Translations under genes and position numbers: made by a program
Source: JAXLQL01 sp046331625
Lineage (GTDB): Bacteria > Acidobacteriota > Terriglobia > Bryobacterales > Bryobacteraceae
DNA: 52,723 nt
Direction: 5' to 3'
Assembly (NCBI GenBank): GCA_046331625.1
Contig: JAXLQL010000040.1
Location: 1 to 52,723 of the forward strand
In this document: positions 1-8,202 of the stretch, one piece after another
Numbering within the stretch: the first letter of the stretch is position 1
Layout: each line of letters starts with the position of its first letter
The notes under the pieces: model-generated
What the model was told of the DNA's origin: nothing
The model's input: only the letters and a program-made list of their open reading frames with translations
Database searches by the model: none

Positions 1-2
1 GC

Positions 3-407
3 GTCTACCACTATCGCGATGGCCGCACTGCGCCCGACACGATCAATGTGGTGCTCGAGTATCCGAACGATTGGATGGCGACTTTCGAAGCCACGCTCGC
101 TCCCGGGCTCACCGGCGCGGCCGTGGAACTGGTGGGCACCGAGGGCCGGCTGTGGATTACGCGCCAGCGCTTCGAATATTACTCGAAGGAAAAGGGCGCG
201 CAGCCGGTGGTGGTGCAAGCGCCGAAGGAACAGACCGTCGAGCACGTGGCGAACTTCCTCGATTGCGTGAAGTCCCGCAAACGGCCCAATGGCGACGTCT
301 ACATCGGGCATCGCTCAGCGCAGGCTTCGCACTTGGGCAACATCGCGTATCTGCAGAAGCGGCGCTTGAAGTTCGATCCGCTACGCGAAGAGATTTTGCC
401 CCTGTAG
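3..407 (+). CDS. Gfo/Idh/MocA family oxidoreductase, C-terminal part
   Basis: The reading frame is open from the left edge of the window, so only the last ~134 residues are present. It ends with the pattern typical of secreted acidobacterial Gfo/Idh/MocA proteins: a VELVGTEGRLWI strand, then NFLDCVKSRKRPNGD and a GHRSAQASHLGNIAY helix. The same pattern closes the Gfo/Idh/MocA gene at 10717-12047 (NFLDCVKSR ... GHLSTSATILGNIA). The family uses NAD(P) to oxidise or reduce sugars and related polyols; the Rossmann domain and catalytic residues lie outside the window, so the substrate cannot be inferred. The next gene starts 6 bases downstream, which suggests co-transcription. Confidence 0.85.
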   Translation, partial: VYHYRDGRTAPDTINVVLEYPNDWMATFEATLAPGLTGAAVELVGTEGRLWITRQRFEYYSKEKGAQPVVVQAPKEQTVEHVANFLDCVKSRKRPNGDVYIGHRSAQASHLGNIAYLQKRRLKFDPLREEILPL

Positions 408-413
408 GTTGCT

Positions 414-1760
414 TTGCGAGAGCTACTGGCCAAGACCGCGGAAACCGCAACCCGCTATCTCGAGACTCTGGATGATCGCGGCGTGGCTCCCACTCCAGAG
501 GCGTTGGCCGCGCTCGCCGAGTTCGAAGAGCCGTTGCCGGACGGTCCGATGGAGCCGGAACGCGTGCTCGAACTGCTCGATCGCACCGGATCGCCGGCGA
601 CGATGGGTATGGCGGGGCGGCGCTATTTCGGCTTCGTCATCGGCGGATCACTTCCCGCGGCTCTCGCCGCGAACTGGCTCGCCGGCGCGTGGGATCAATG
701 TCCAGGCTTGTTCGTGGCTTCGCCCATCGGGACCACGCTCGAAGAAATATCGCTGCGATGGCTGCTCGACGCGTTGCGGCTTCCCGCCGGGTGCGCGGGT
801 GCGTTCGTCACCGGCGCAACCATGGCGAACTTCTCCTCGCTGGCCGCCGCTCGCCACGCCGTGCTTGCACGCGCGGGTTGGGACGTGGAAGCCGATGGGC
901 TCTTTGGCGCTCCGCCGATCACGGTGGCGGTGGGCGGCGAGGTGCATCCGTCGCTGCTCAAGGCGCTCGGAATGGTGGGGCTGGGGCGCTCGCGAGTAGT
1001 GCGCGTGCCCGCCGATCATCAGGGGCGGATGCGCGCTTCCGAGATGCCGCGGCTCGACGGTCCGGCGATCGTATGCATGCAGGCGGGCAATGTGAACACA
1101 GGCGCGTTCGATCCGGCGGATGAGATCTGCGATCGCGCGCATGAGTCGGGAGCGTGGGTGCACGTCGATGGGGCGTTCGGGTTGTGGGCCGCCGCGAGCG
1201 ATCGCTATGCGCACCTGGTGAAAGGCGTCGAGAAAGCCGACTCCTGGGCTACCGATGCGCACAAGTGGCTGAACGTGCCTTATGACAGCGGACTCGCGTT
1301 CGTGCGCGATGGATCGGCGCTGCGAAGCGCGATGGCGGTGAGCGCGGCTTACTTGCCCCAGACCGAACATCGCGAGCCTTCGCACTACACGCCCGAGCTT
1401 TCGCGGCGGGCGCGGGGCGTGGAGATTTGGGCCGCATTGAAGTCGCTGGGACGGTCGGGGTTGGCGGAGTTGATCGAGCGCAATTGCGCTTTGGCGCGGC
1501 GGTTCGCGGACGCACTGCGAGCCGGCGGCGGCGAGATCTTGAACGACGTGGTGCTCAACCAAGTGCTGGTTGCGTTCGGCGGCGCGGAACATACGCGCGA
1601 GGTGATCGCTCGCGTGCAACGCGACGGCACTTGCTGGTGCGGACCGACGGTGTGGCAGGATCGAACGGCGATGCGGATCAGCGTGTCGTCATGGGCGACG
1701 CGGGAGGATGACGTGGACCGCAGCGTCGCGGCGATTCTCGAGGCTGCCCAAGGCCGTTGA
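414..1760 (+). CDS. PLP-dependent decarboxylase (group II / aromatic amino acid decarboxylase family)
   Basis: This 448-residue protein has the fold-type I layout of pyridoxal-phosphate decarboxylases. Visible hallmarks are a glycine-rich phosphate-binding stretch (VTGATMANFSSLAAAR), the cofactor Asp in HVDGAFG (H250, D252), and the Schiff-base lysine K284 in DAHKWLNVPYDSG. Family members decarboxylate aromatic amino acids, glutamate or cysteine sulfinate; the substrate cannot be told from the sequence, and some relatives are aldolase- or lyase-like. The start chosen is TTG at 414, which keeps the N-terminal helix and leaves a 6-base gap from the preceding oxidoreductase gene. Length is about normal for the shorter bacterial members. 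The link to the Gfo/Idh/MocA gene is by position only. Confidence 0.85.
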   Translation: MRELLAKTAETATRYLETLDDRGVAPTPEALAALAEFEEPLPDGPMEPERVLELLDRTGSPATMGMAGRRYFGFVIGGSLPAALAANWLAGAWDQCPGLFVASPIGTTLEEISLRWLLDALRLPAGCAGAFVTGATMANFSSLAAARHAVLARAGWDVEADGLFGAPPITVAVGGEVHPSLLKALGMVGLGRSRVVRVPADHQGRMRASEMPRLDGPAIVCMQAGNVNTGAFDPADEICDRAHESGAWVHVDGAFGLWAAASDRYAHLVKGVEKADSWATDAHKWLNVPYDSGLAFVRDGSALRSAMAVSAAYLPQTEHREPSHYTPELSRRARGVEIWAALKSLGRSGLAELIERNCALARRFADALRAGGGEILNDVVLNQVLVAFGGAEHTREVIARVQRDGTCWCGPTVWQDRTAMRISVSSWATREDDVDRSVAAILEAAQGR

Positions 1761-1793
1761 CGGCCTCCTGTTCCCTCCCGTTCCCGGTGAGTA

Positions 1794-1822
1794 TTGACGC
1801 ACCGGACGCAAATATGTATCCT
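1794..1822 (+). promoter_or_regulatory. Predicted sigma-70 promoter of the globin-reductase operon
   Basis: A -35 box TTGACG (1794-1799) and a -10 box TATCCT (1817-1822) are separated by exactly 17 bases. The expected transcription start is near 1829, only a few bases before the ATG at 1834, so the mRNA may be leaderless or nearly so; no Shine-Dalgarno is seen before 1834. The -10 box lies inside the palindrome at 1811-1833, as expected for a repressor that blocks RNA polymerase. Confidence 0.55.
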
Positions 1823-1833
1823 AGATGCATATT
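1811..1833. promoter_or_regulatory. NsrR-like operator (11-1-11 inverted repeat)
   Basis: Half-sites AATATGTATCC (1811-1821) and AGATGCATATT (1823-1833) are inverted repeats matching at 9 of 11 positions around one central base. This is the 11-1-11 architecture of the known NsrR operator, and the core ATGCAT/ATGTAT agrees with the NsrR half-site AAGATGYATTT. It overlaps the -10 box, and an NsrR-like Rrf2 gene is third in the operon. The match to NsrR is by pattern only. Confidence 0.6.
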
Positions 1834-2211
1834 ATGTCAACCGCCAACACCAACCTGTTCGAACAACTGGGAGGCAACGCCGCCGTCGATGCGGCCGTCG
1901 ACAACTTCTACCGCCGCGTACTCGTCGACGACCGTGTATCGCGCTTCTTCGACGGAGTCGACATGGACCGCCAGCGATCCAAGCAGAAGGCGTTTCTCAC
2001 GATGGCTTTCGGGGGCCCGAACAACTACACCGGCAAGGACATGCGGGTAGGGCACGCACATCTCGTCAAGATGGGTCTGAACGATTCGCACGTCGATGCG
2101 ATCATCGAACTGCTGGGCGCCACTCTGCGCGACATGGGCGTGGCCGACGATCTGATCAAGCAAGTAGCGGCGATCGCCGAATCCACCCGCAACGACGTTC
2201 TGAGCCGCTGA
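1834..2211 (+). CDS. glbN: Group I truncated haemoglobin
   Basis: A 125-residue protein with the length and pattern of 2-on-2 globins (PF01152). It opens with LFEQLGGNAAVDAAVDNFY, where Phe25-Tyr26 are the B9/B10 positions that stabilise bound ligand. A glutamine-rich E-helix (RQRSKQKAF) and the AFGGP turn follow, and His76 in HAHLVKMGL is the likely proximal haem ligand. Such globins bind O2 and NO, and some act as NO dioxygenases. The ATG at 1834 is preferred over the one at 1825 because 1825 lies within the operator and about at the predicted transcription start. The stop codon overlaps the next start (TGATG), so globin and reductase are probably translationally coupled. The paired reductase and NsrR-like regulator point to NO detoxification. 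Confidence 0.88.
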   Translation: MSTANTNLFEQLGGNAAVDAAVDNFYRRVLVDDRVSRFFDGVDMDRQRSKQKAFLTMAFGGPNNYTGKDMRVGHAHLVKMGLNDSHVDAIIELLGATLRDMGVADDLIKQVAAIAESTRNDVLSR

Positions 2212-3176
2212 TGCCCACTGTACGCTTCGAGCAACACTGCCTCGAGCGTCACCAAGACCAAAGCATCCTGGATACCTTGCTCGGCGCGGGTGTGGCCGTG
2301 CCCAACTCGTGCCGAGCCGGTGTCTGCGGGTCCTGCCTGATGCGCGCCGTCGAAGGCGACTTGCCACCCCAGGCTCAGGCGGGGCTGAAGGATTCCTGGC
2401 GTGCACGCGGCTATTTCCTCGCCTGCGCCTGCAAACCCGAAGGCGACCTCACCGTCGCCAGCGTGGGAGATGAAGCGAGAGTGCCTTCCGCCATCGCCGC
2501 GCTCGAGCGATTGAGTGGCGACGTCATGCGTGTCCGCGTGCAGCGTCCCGAGGGCTTCGAGTACAGAGCCGGACAATACGTCACCCTGATTCGCCACGAC
2601 GGGCTGGCTCGTAGCTATTCGATCGCGAGCCTGCCGGCGGAAAGCGAACTCGAACTGCACGTGCGCCGCATCGCGAATGGGCGCATGAGCGGCTGGTTGT
2701 TCGAGGGCGCGCAACCCGGCGAGCGCGTCGATCTGCTCGGCCCTTCTGGCGAGTGTTTCTACGTTGCGGGCAATCTCGAACAGCCGCTCTTACTGATCGG
2801 CGCGGGCACGGGCCTCGCCCCTCTCTACGGCATCCTGCGTGACGCGCTCGAGCAAGGCCATCGCGGACCGATCCATCTCTTCCACGGCGCCACTCGCCCG
2901 GAGGGGCTCTACCTGCGAGACGAACTCCAGCGCCTGGCGATGCAGAACACGAACCTCGACTACACGGCCTCGGTGCTGGCCGCCGATGGGGAAGCCGGAG
3001 TGGTGGTAGGGCCGATCGATCAAACCGTGCTCACGCGCTTTCCCAAGCTCCAAGGCTTCCGCGCCTATGTGTGCGGTGACCCGGCTTTGGTGCAGTCCCT
3101 CAAGAAGCGCCTCTTCCTTGGCGGCGTCGCCCTGCGCGATATTCATGCCGACCCATTCCTGCCTTCGTCTGACTAA
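2211..3176 (+). CDS. 2Fe-2S ferredoxin / FAD / NAD(P)H reductase, likely electron donor to the globin
   Basis: This 321-residue protein has three domains in order. A plant-type 2Fe-2S ferredoxin domain (residues ~1-85) carries Cys34, Cys39, Cys42 and Cys72 or Cys74. A ferredoxin-reductase FAD domain (~90-185) has RSYSIAS. An NAD-binding domain follows, with GAGTGLAPLYG and CGDP near the end. Relatives include the reductases of aromatic oxygenases, CDP-6-deoxy-glucoseen reductase and, without the ferredoxin part, the reductase half of flavohaemoglobin. The one-base overlap with the globin gene suggests it re-reduces the globin haem after NO dioxygenation, forming a two-protein equivalent of Hmp. 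No oxygenase subunit is nearby, which favours the globin as partner; this is an inference. An ATG start at 2211 is used; the open frame continues upstream but only as a shadow of the globin gene. Confidence 0.85.
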   Translation: MPTVRFEQHCLERHQDQSILDTLLGAGVAVPNSCRAGVCGSCLMRAVEGDLPPQAQAGLKDSWRARGYFLACACKPEGDLTVASVGDEARVPSAIAALERLSGDVMRVRVQRPEGFEYRAGQYVTLIRHDGLARSYSIASLPAESELELHVRRIANGRMSGWLFEGAQPGERVDLLGPSGECFYVAGNLEQPLLLIGAGTGLAPLYGILRDALEQGHRGPIHLFHGATRPEGLYLRDELQRLAMQNTNLDYTASVLAADGEAGVVVGPIDQTVLTRFPKLQGFRAYVCGDPALVQSLKKRLFLGGVALRDIHADPFLPSSD

Positions 3177-3185
3177 CCTGAAAGA

Positions 3186-3635
3186 GTGCAGTTGAGTCTC
3201 CATGCGGACTACTCGCTCAGGGTTCTGATTTATCTTGGCAGCCACCCGCGCCGTGCTTCTTCCACGCTCGAAATCAGCCGCGCCTACGGCATCTCGCGGC
3301 ACCATCTGGTCCGGGTGATGCACACGCTAGCCGAGCACGGCTACGTGGAGCTGATGCCGGGGCGCCGCGGAGGCGTCAAGCTCTCGCGCGATCCTGGCGA
3401 GATTCGCCTCGGTCAAGTGGTGCGCGACGCCGAATTCAATATGCGCTTGGTCGAGTGCTTCGATGCGGCGACCAACACCTGCCCGATCACGAAGGTCTGT
3501 GGCTTGAAGTCGCACCTGCGCGATGCGCTCGAAGCTTTCCTGGCGGATCTGAACCGCCATACGCTTGCCGAACTCCTGACGCCGGAGCGCTCGAAGAAAC
3601 TGACCGATGTCTTCGTCAAGATAGCCGGGACTTGA
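3186..3635 (+). CDS. nsrR: Rrf2 family transcriptional regulator, NsrR-like
   Basis: A 149-residue Rrf2 protein with an N-terminal winged helix (MQLSLHADYSLRVLIYL and a recognition helix with ISRHHLVRVMHTLA), then a dimerisation helix. Three cysteines, C91, C99 and C105 (VECF, NTCPI, KVCGL), sit where NsrR binds its NO-sensing iron-sulfur cluster; in Streptomyces NsrR they are 93, 99 and 105. When NO destroys the cluster, NsrR leaves its operator and NO-defence genes are expressed. It lies 9 bases after the reductase stop and so is probably in the same operon, giving feedback control through the palindrome at 1811-1833. The start is GTG at 3186. IscR is less likely because of the Cys spacing and context. 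Confidence 0.85.
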   Translation: MQLSLHADYSLRVLIYLGSHPRRASSTLEISRAYGISRHHLVRVMHTLAEHGYVELMPGRRGGVKLSRDPGEIRLGQVVRDAEFNMRLVECFDAATNTCPITKVCGLKSHLRDALEAFLADLNRHTLAELLTPERSKKLTDVFVKIAGT

Positions 3636-3655
3636 GGGGAGGGCACAATCAGACC

Positions 3656-4255
3656 GTGGATCGAGAAGCGAATTTCGTCTTGGCCCTACTGGCTCGTGCT
3701 CTGGCCGAGCACGGGCTGGAAGCGGTGCTGATCGGCAACATGGCCGCGCTGATCCGCGGGGCGCCGGTCACTGCGGTCGCTGTCGACTTCATGTTCCGGA
3801 ACACTCCGCGAAATCTGAAGAAGCTGAAGGCTCTGTCGAAGTCACTCGGAGGCACGCTGTTCAAGACGATGTATCCTGAGGCCGATTTCTATCAACTCCA
3901 GCGCGACCATGACGGCCTTCGAATCAACTTCAGCACGCGCGTTGCCGAAGTCGGTTCGTTCGACGACTTGCGCCGGCGCGCATCGTTACTCAGGATCGGC
4001 AGCGGCTCGCTTCTCGTCGCTCCTCTGCCCGGCTTCGACCAGCCTCTCGGGGCCATAGAAGCCGAATGTTACCGCCCTCCTGCCGAGCGGCCACTACGGG
4101 AGAGCGCCGCGCGAAGGCAAAAATCCGAGGCCCTGAAAAAGGAAAGTGACCTCGCCCTGCGCGACCTCATCCGCCGCCGCCTCGCGATGACAGTCGAGCA
4201 GCGCGTGGCGCACGCGCTCCGCAAGAAGATAGGGTTGCGGGCAATCGCAATTTAG
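3656..4255 (+). CDS. Nucleotidyltransferase-fold protein, degenerate
   Basis: A 199-residue protein resembling small nucleotidyltransferase-fold proteins related to AbiEii-type or MNT-type toxins. The glycine turn region reads AVLIGNMAALIRG and is followed by VTAVAVDFMFR, where active members usually have a TxDIDxxxR pattern. The first acidic residue of the metal-binding pair is therefore replaced, and the protein may be inactive. The C-terminal helix EALKKESDLALRDLIRRRLA is well kept; the stretch before it (about residues 120-150) looks out of pattern and may contain compensating indels. The GTG start at 3656 follows a GGGGAGGG run by an unusually long gap, so the start is uncertain. No partner antitoxin is visible beside it. 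Confidence 0.55.
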   Translation: MDREANFVLALLARALAEHGLEAVLIGNMAALIRGAPVTAVAVDFMFRNTPRNLKKLKALSKSLGGTLFKTMYPEADFYQLQRDHDGLRINFSTRVAEVGSFDDLRRRASLLRIGSGSLLVAPLPGFDQPLGAIEAECYRPPAERPLRESAARRQKSEALKKESDLALRDLIRRRLAMTVEQRVAHALRKKIGLRAIAI

Positions 4256-4365
4256 GTTGAGGCTCGCGCAATAGAAGTGCGGGCCGCGGGACTGAAGCGG
4301 GTACGGCTTGGGCCGCTCGTTGAAGCGCGCGGCTCGGTAACGGGCGGTGTGCCCATACCGAATTT

Positions 4366-4480
4366 CTGAAGCTCAGCTCACGCGATCCCCGCAAAATCCG
4401 GCGATCACGGCGCTCAGGATCCGCCCGAGCGTGCTCGACGAAATGTTCGCCGCCCGCCCGTCGAAGTTCGGATGATTGCC
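4366..4480 (-). pseudogene. Remnant of a TonB-dependent receptor 3' end
   Basis: Read on the minus strand, this piece gives NHPNFDGRAANISSSTLG followed by RILSA. That is nearly the same as the end of the intact receptor at 4930-8202 (NHPNFNGPTANISSSTFG, then RILSA). The DNA alignment continues to about the stop codon of the intact gene, but the final residues are out of frame. No more of the receptor lies upstream, so this is an isolated scrap of ~115 bp about 560 bp from the intact copy. It may be a deleted neighbouring paralogue or a failed duplication. Confidence 0.7.
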
Positions 4481-4503
4481 TCGATCCGCTCGACACCGGG
4501 CGC

Positions 4504-4884
4504 GTGACTGCGCCGGGCCCACCGGCCATGAACGTCATGGAACTCGAGGATCCGCCCGGCATCGCGGGCGAGCACCTCGAGTTTCCGCTTTGGTATCTCG
4601 AGGAAAACGGACTCATCCTAGGCGGCGACAGCGGCCGGTTCACCATCACCGTCAAGGGCGTCGATGTTGCCGAGGCCAGCGGCTCGGCATGGCAGAAGGC
4701 GGACCGGTTGCTTTCCGAGCGTCGCGCCCGTCCCGTGGCCGTAGCCGTTGAGAGCCACCAGATGGAGAGTCGCCCTCAAAGAGGATTGATTCGGTTGTCG
4801 AAGAGCGGGTGGACCTTGGTCCACGGTTTCACGTTAGCGGGCCAGGGATTCTTGCCCGCAAAATCGTTTCCGGGATGCTGTTGA
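4504..4884 (+). pseudogene. Possible winged-helix domain fragment
   Basis: The open frame is 126 codons. Its first ~55 residues resemble the second half of a winged-helix domain: EHLEFPLWYLEENGLI followed by GRFTITVKGVDVAE, the usual recognition-helix end and wing. The first half of the domain is missing, and residues after ~60 show no family pattern and are Arg-rich like out-of-frame DNA. The start is uncertain (ATG at 4528 or 4537 are alternatives). It stands between two other scraps, so a decayed regulator fragment is more likely than a working gene. Confidence 0.3.
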
Positions 4885-4929
4885 GATAGAGAGAGATACG
4901 ATTTTCGCCAGACACGGGATGCGCTCTGG

Positions 4930-7900
4930 TCAGAAGCTGAGCTTCAGCGACCCCTGCAGAATCCGTGGATCGCGCGCGCTCAAGATGCGCCCGAACGTGC
5001 TCGACGAGATGTTCGCCGTCGGCCCGTTGAAGTTCGGATGATTGAGGAGATTGAATGCCTCCGCTCGCGGCTGCAGCGTCAAGCGCTCGGTGAGCTTGAT
5101 GCTCCGGCTGAACGCAAGGTCGATGTTGAAGTAGCCGGGTCCGCGAAGGCTGTTGTGACCAGCGTTTCCGAAAGTTCCAGCCAGGTTCTGCGCGTAGACG
5201 GCGGGGTTCAGGAATTGGAACACCAAGCCGTGGGTGGCACCCGTGTAGGCGGCGGCGCCCGCATTCACGTTGGGCCGGTCATTGCCGATCCCGGTCAGCG
5301 AATTGTCGCGGCCACTGGTCGGGTTCACGGCCAGTCCGCTCGAGTAGCGAACCAATGGAGCGAGGTTCCAGTTGTTCGCCAAGCGCGAGAGCCAGCCGCC
5401 GTTGCCGAACTTGCTCACGTACACGAAGCTCGCGTTGAACAGGTGCGGCACATCATACGTGCAAGGGCCGTATTCGCCGCGCCGGTTGTTCGGATCCTGA
5501 TAGATGCCGCCTCCGAGCGAGGTCACCGGACCGATCCCGAGGCACTTCGACCATGTGTAGTTGATTAGCATCGTGTAGTTCTTGGCAAAACGCTTCTCGA
5601 GCGACGAGAGCCAGCCGTTGTAATTGGCCGTGGCCCCGTCGTCGGGCGTCACCATGCTGCTGTAGTAGGCGCCCACGGCTGGGTTGGCGCGCGATAGCAC
5701 GCGGCGAGCCTGCGTGTTCCCGGTGGTTGCGCCCGGACCATAAACGGCTGGATTTGTTTCATTGCCCAGCCACAAGTGCGAGGTCTTGTTGCCGAGGTAC
5801 GACGTGGTGAACACCCAGTCGTTCCAGAGCCGGCGCTGGATGCTGAAGTTCCACTGGTAGACCGTCGGCGAATGGAGGTTCGGGGGCAGGTAGACTTCGG
5901 CGTTGGCCAGGGGGAACGCGACGTTCTTTCCCGGCGCGGGGAGCGGGAACGGATTGCCGCCGGGAACGGCCGACCACGGATTGCTGAACTGATACGGCCC
6001 ATTGGTGTTCGTCACCTGCGGACCGTACGGCGGATTCTGCGCCACCATGCGATACGGAACGAATGTGCCGGGCGAATCGAACAGAATCGCGCCGCCCGCG
6101 CGAATCGTGGTGCGGCCGGCGCCATCCGGATTGAACACCAGACCCACGCGCGGCGAGAGATTGTTCATGCGCTTGTTGGTGAACGATTTCGAAATCCCAG
6201 GGTCCCCGTAGAAGAGCGAGCCCGCCGGCGCCTTCGCGAACACAGTGCTCACGGTGCCCGCGTCGAACGCGGCGCGAGAGAACGTGCTGCCGCGGTTGAA
6301 GTGATCGTACTCGGGCAACAGCGGCTCCCAACGCAGGCCGGCGTTCACCACCAGGCGCGACGTCACGTGATACGTGTCTTGCACATAGAGTTGGAAGATT
6401 GTCTGCTCGAGATCGTTGAGCTGCTGGCCGCTCTGGCTGAACGAATTCATCTTGCCGAGCATGAAGTCGAGCAGCGGGTCGTTGGTGTACTGGCCGTTGA
6501 AATTGAAGACGCCATTGTCCTGGTAGTGGTTGTCCTGCCCGTCGCGCGTGCGGAGAATGTCCACGCCGAAGGCGATCTGGTGCTTGCCCTTCAACACGTC
6601 CACGTCATTAGCCAACTGGTAGCTCGTAATCGGGAAGCTGCCGAGCGCGCAGGTACCGCATCCAATCGCGAAGCCGCCGTTGTTCACCGCGAGCTGCAGG
6701 AAGTTCGGCGTGCCCTGGTACATGTTCTTCACGCCGATCTTCGTCGCGTTGATGCCGTCGGGGTGTGTGCCGCGATCATTGGTGCGGCGTCCGATGGTGA
6801 AGCGGAGCGAGTTCACCATGGTCGGGCTGACAGTGAAGTTGTCCGCGATCACGAAGGTCTGCGCGTGCTCCACGTTGCCGGTGGTCGAGGTCACCAGGAT
6901 ATTGTCGGGGAGGAAGAACGCCTTGAGCGTATAGTCGTCGCGCATGTAGCGCCCGTAGACTTGATGCCGCGGAGAGATGTTCCAGTCGACGCGCGTGATG
7001 TATTGATGATCGTTCGACTGCACAGGAATTCCCCAGGAGACACGGCCGCAGGGATCCGCGGTCTTGGGTAGATACTTCGACAACGCGACCGACGCCGGAT
7101 CGAAGAGGCTGACAGGCACTTGGGCGCCTGGGAACGGCTGCCGTGTGGAAGGATCGAGAATCGCGCGCGGTTGCTTGTTCGACTGGCACCCCGCGCCGTC
7201 GAGCGCACTGAAGTTGCCCGCCAGCGCGTCAGCCGTGGGAACGAACGAGGAGCTCGACGATGGATCCTGCCGAATGCGCGAACCTTGATAGCCGCCGAAG
7301 AAGAAGAGCTTGTCGCGGATGATGCGCCCGCCGAAGGTGCCGCCGAACTGGTTGCGCTTCAAGCTGTCTTGCCGCGGCGCGAAATAGTTGATCGCGTTCG
7401 CATTCCCGTTGCGGATGAACTCGAAGACGCTCCCATGCCACGCGTTCGACCCGGACTTGGTCACGGCGTTCACCACGCCGCCGGGATGGATGCCGTAGCG
7501 CGCCGGCAGAGTGCTCGTTTCCACGCTGAACTCGGCCAGTGCGTCAGGGAACGGAAGTGGCATGTTGACGTTGGTGAAAGGATCGTTGTTGTCGCCGCCA
7601 TCGAGCAGGTAGTTGGTGGTGTTCCCCGCGCCTCCAGCGATCGAGATCGATTGCGAGTTGTAGAGGCTCTTGCTTCCCGTGTTGGTGCCATCGCTCTTGT
7701 TCAGAGCCGCACCGGAGATGGTGATGAGCTCTGTCGGATCGCGGCCGTTGAGCGGCAACTCGACGATGCGGCGCTGGTCCACTACCTGCGAAATCGTGTT
7801 CTGCTGCGTTTGGAGCACCGACGAACTCGCGCTCACTTCGATGCGTTCGGCCACCGAGCCGACCTTCATCTGAATGTTGAGTTGCACGTCGTCACCCACG

Positions 7901-8202
7901 CGGAGGTTGAGACCCGATTGCACGTAGGTCTGAAATCCCGAGAGCGTGGCTTCGAGGGTGTACAAGCCGATGGCGACACCGGGAATGGTGAAGATGCCTT
8001 CGGCGTTGGAAACCGCGTTGTGAACCACGCCGTTTTCGGCGCCGCGGAGCTTCACCTGAGCGCCAGGCAACGCGGCGTTCTGTTCATCGGTGACGTGACC
8101 GGTGATGCTGGCGTTGGAAACAGCTTGCGCGTAGAGCGAAGAGCCGAGACCAGAGACGGAGGTCAGGGCGAAGACGAGGGCACAAAACCTTGGCTTGATC
8201 AT
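4930..8202 (-). CDS. TonB-dependent receptor, Oar-like, with carboxypeptidase-regulatory domain
   Basis: A 1090-residue outer-membrane protein. A signal peptide (MIKPRFCALVFALTSVSG, cleaved near YAQA) is followed by a carboxypeptidase-regulatory-like beta domain (~30-110; SITGHVTDEQNAALPGAQV). Next comes a plug domain (~125-240; VVDQRRIVELPLNGRDP and SISIAGGAGNTTNYLLDGG) and a long 22-strand-type barrel ending in SLKLSF with the terminal Phe typical of barrel proteins. Such receptors are abundant in acidobacteria and are thought to import glycans or other large ligands with TonB energy; the ligand is unknown. A GTG lies 9 bases upstream, but the ATG at 8202 is chosen because an AGGTGG ribosome site precedes it by 5 bases and the signal peptide begins there. 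Confidence 0.93.
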   Translation of the reverse strand: MIKPRFCALVFALTSVSGLGSSLYAQAVSNASITGHVTDEQNAALPGAQVKLRGAENGVVHNAVSNAEGIFTIPGVAIGLYTLEATLSGFQTYVQSGLNLRVGDDVQLNIQMKVGSVAERIEVSASSSVLQTQQNTISQVVDQRRIVELPLNGRDPTELITISGAALNKSDGTNTGSKSLYNSQSISIAGGAGNTTNYLLDGGDNNDPFTNVNMPLPFPDALAEFSVETSTLPARYGIHPGGVVNAVTKSGSNAWHGSVFEFIRNGNANAINYFAPRQDSLKRNQFGGTFGGRIIRDKLFFFGGYQGSRIRQDPSSSSSFVPTADALAGNFSALDGAGCQSNKQPRAILDPSTRQPFPGAQVPVSLFDPASVALSKYLPKTADPCGRVSWGIPVQSNDHQYITRVDWNISPRHQVYGRYMRDDYTLKAFFLPDNILVTSTTGNVEHAQTFVIADNFTVSPTMVNSLRFTIGRRTNDRGTHPDGINATKIGVKNMYQGTPNFLQLAVNNGGFAIGCGTCALGSFPITSYQLANDVDVLKGKHQIAFGVDILRTRDGQDNHYQDNGVFNFNGQYTNDPLLDFMLGKMNSFSQSGQQLNDLEQTIFQLYVQDTYHVTSRLVVNAGLRWEPLLPEYDHFNRGSTFSRAAFDAGTVSTVFAKAPAGSLFYGDPGISKSFTNKRMNNLSPRVGLVFNPDGAGRTTIRAGGAILFDSPGTFVPYRMVAQNPPYGPQVTNTNGPYQFSNPWSAVPGGNPFPLPAPGKNVAFPLANAEVYLPPNLHSPTVYQWNFSIQRRLWNDWVFTTSYLGNKTSHLWLGNETNPAVYGPGATTGNTQARRVLSRANPAVGAYYSSMVTPDDGATANYNGWLSSLEKRFAKNYTMLINYTWSKCLGIGPVTSLGGGIYQDPNNRRGEYGPCTYDVPHLFNASFVYVSKFGNGGWLSRLANNWNLAPLVRYSSGLAVNPTSGRDNSLTGIGNDRPNVNAGAAAYTGATHGLVFQFLNPAVYAQNLAGTFGNAGHNSLRGPGYFNIDLAFSRSIKLTERLTLQPRAEAFNLLNHPNFNGPTANISSSTFGRILSARDPRILQGSLKLSF

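Noticed and set aside
1794..2210. N-terminal extension of the reductase
   Set aside because: The extra ~139 residues overlap the globin gene in another frame and have no similarity; the ATG at 2211 coupled to the globin stop is the better start.
5776..7071. Long open frame of 431 codons on the plus strand
   Set aside because: It is antisense to the TonB receptor, rich in Arg/Val/Glu with no family pattern. High GC gives long spurious frames opposite real genes.
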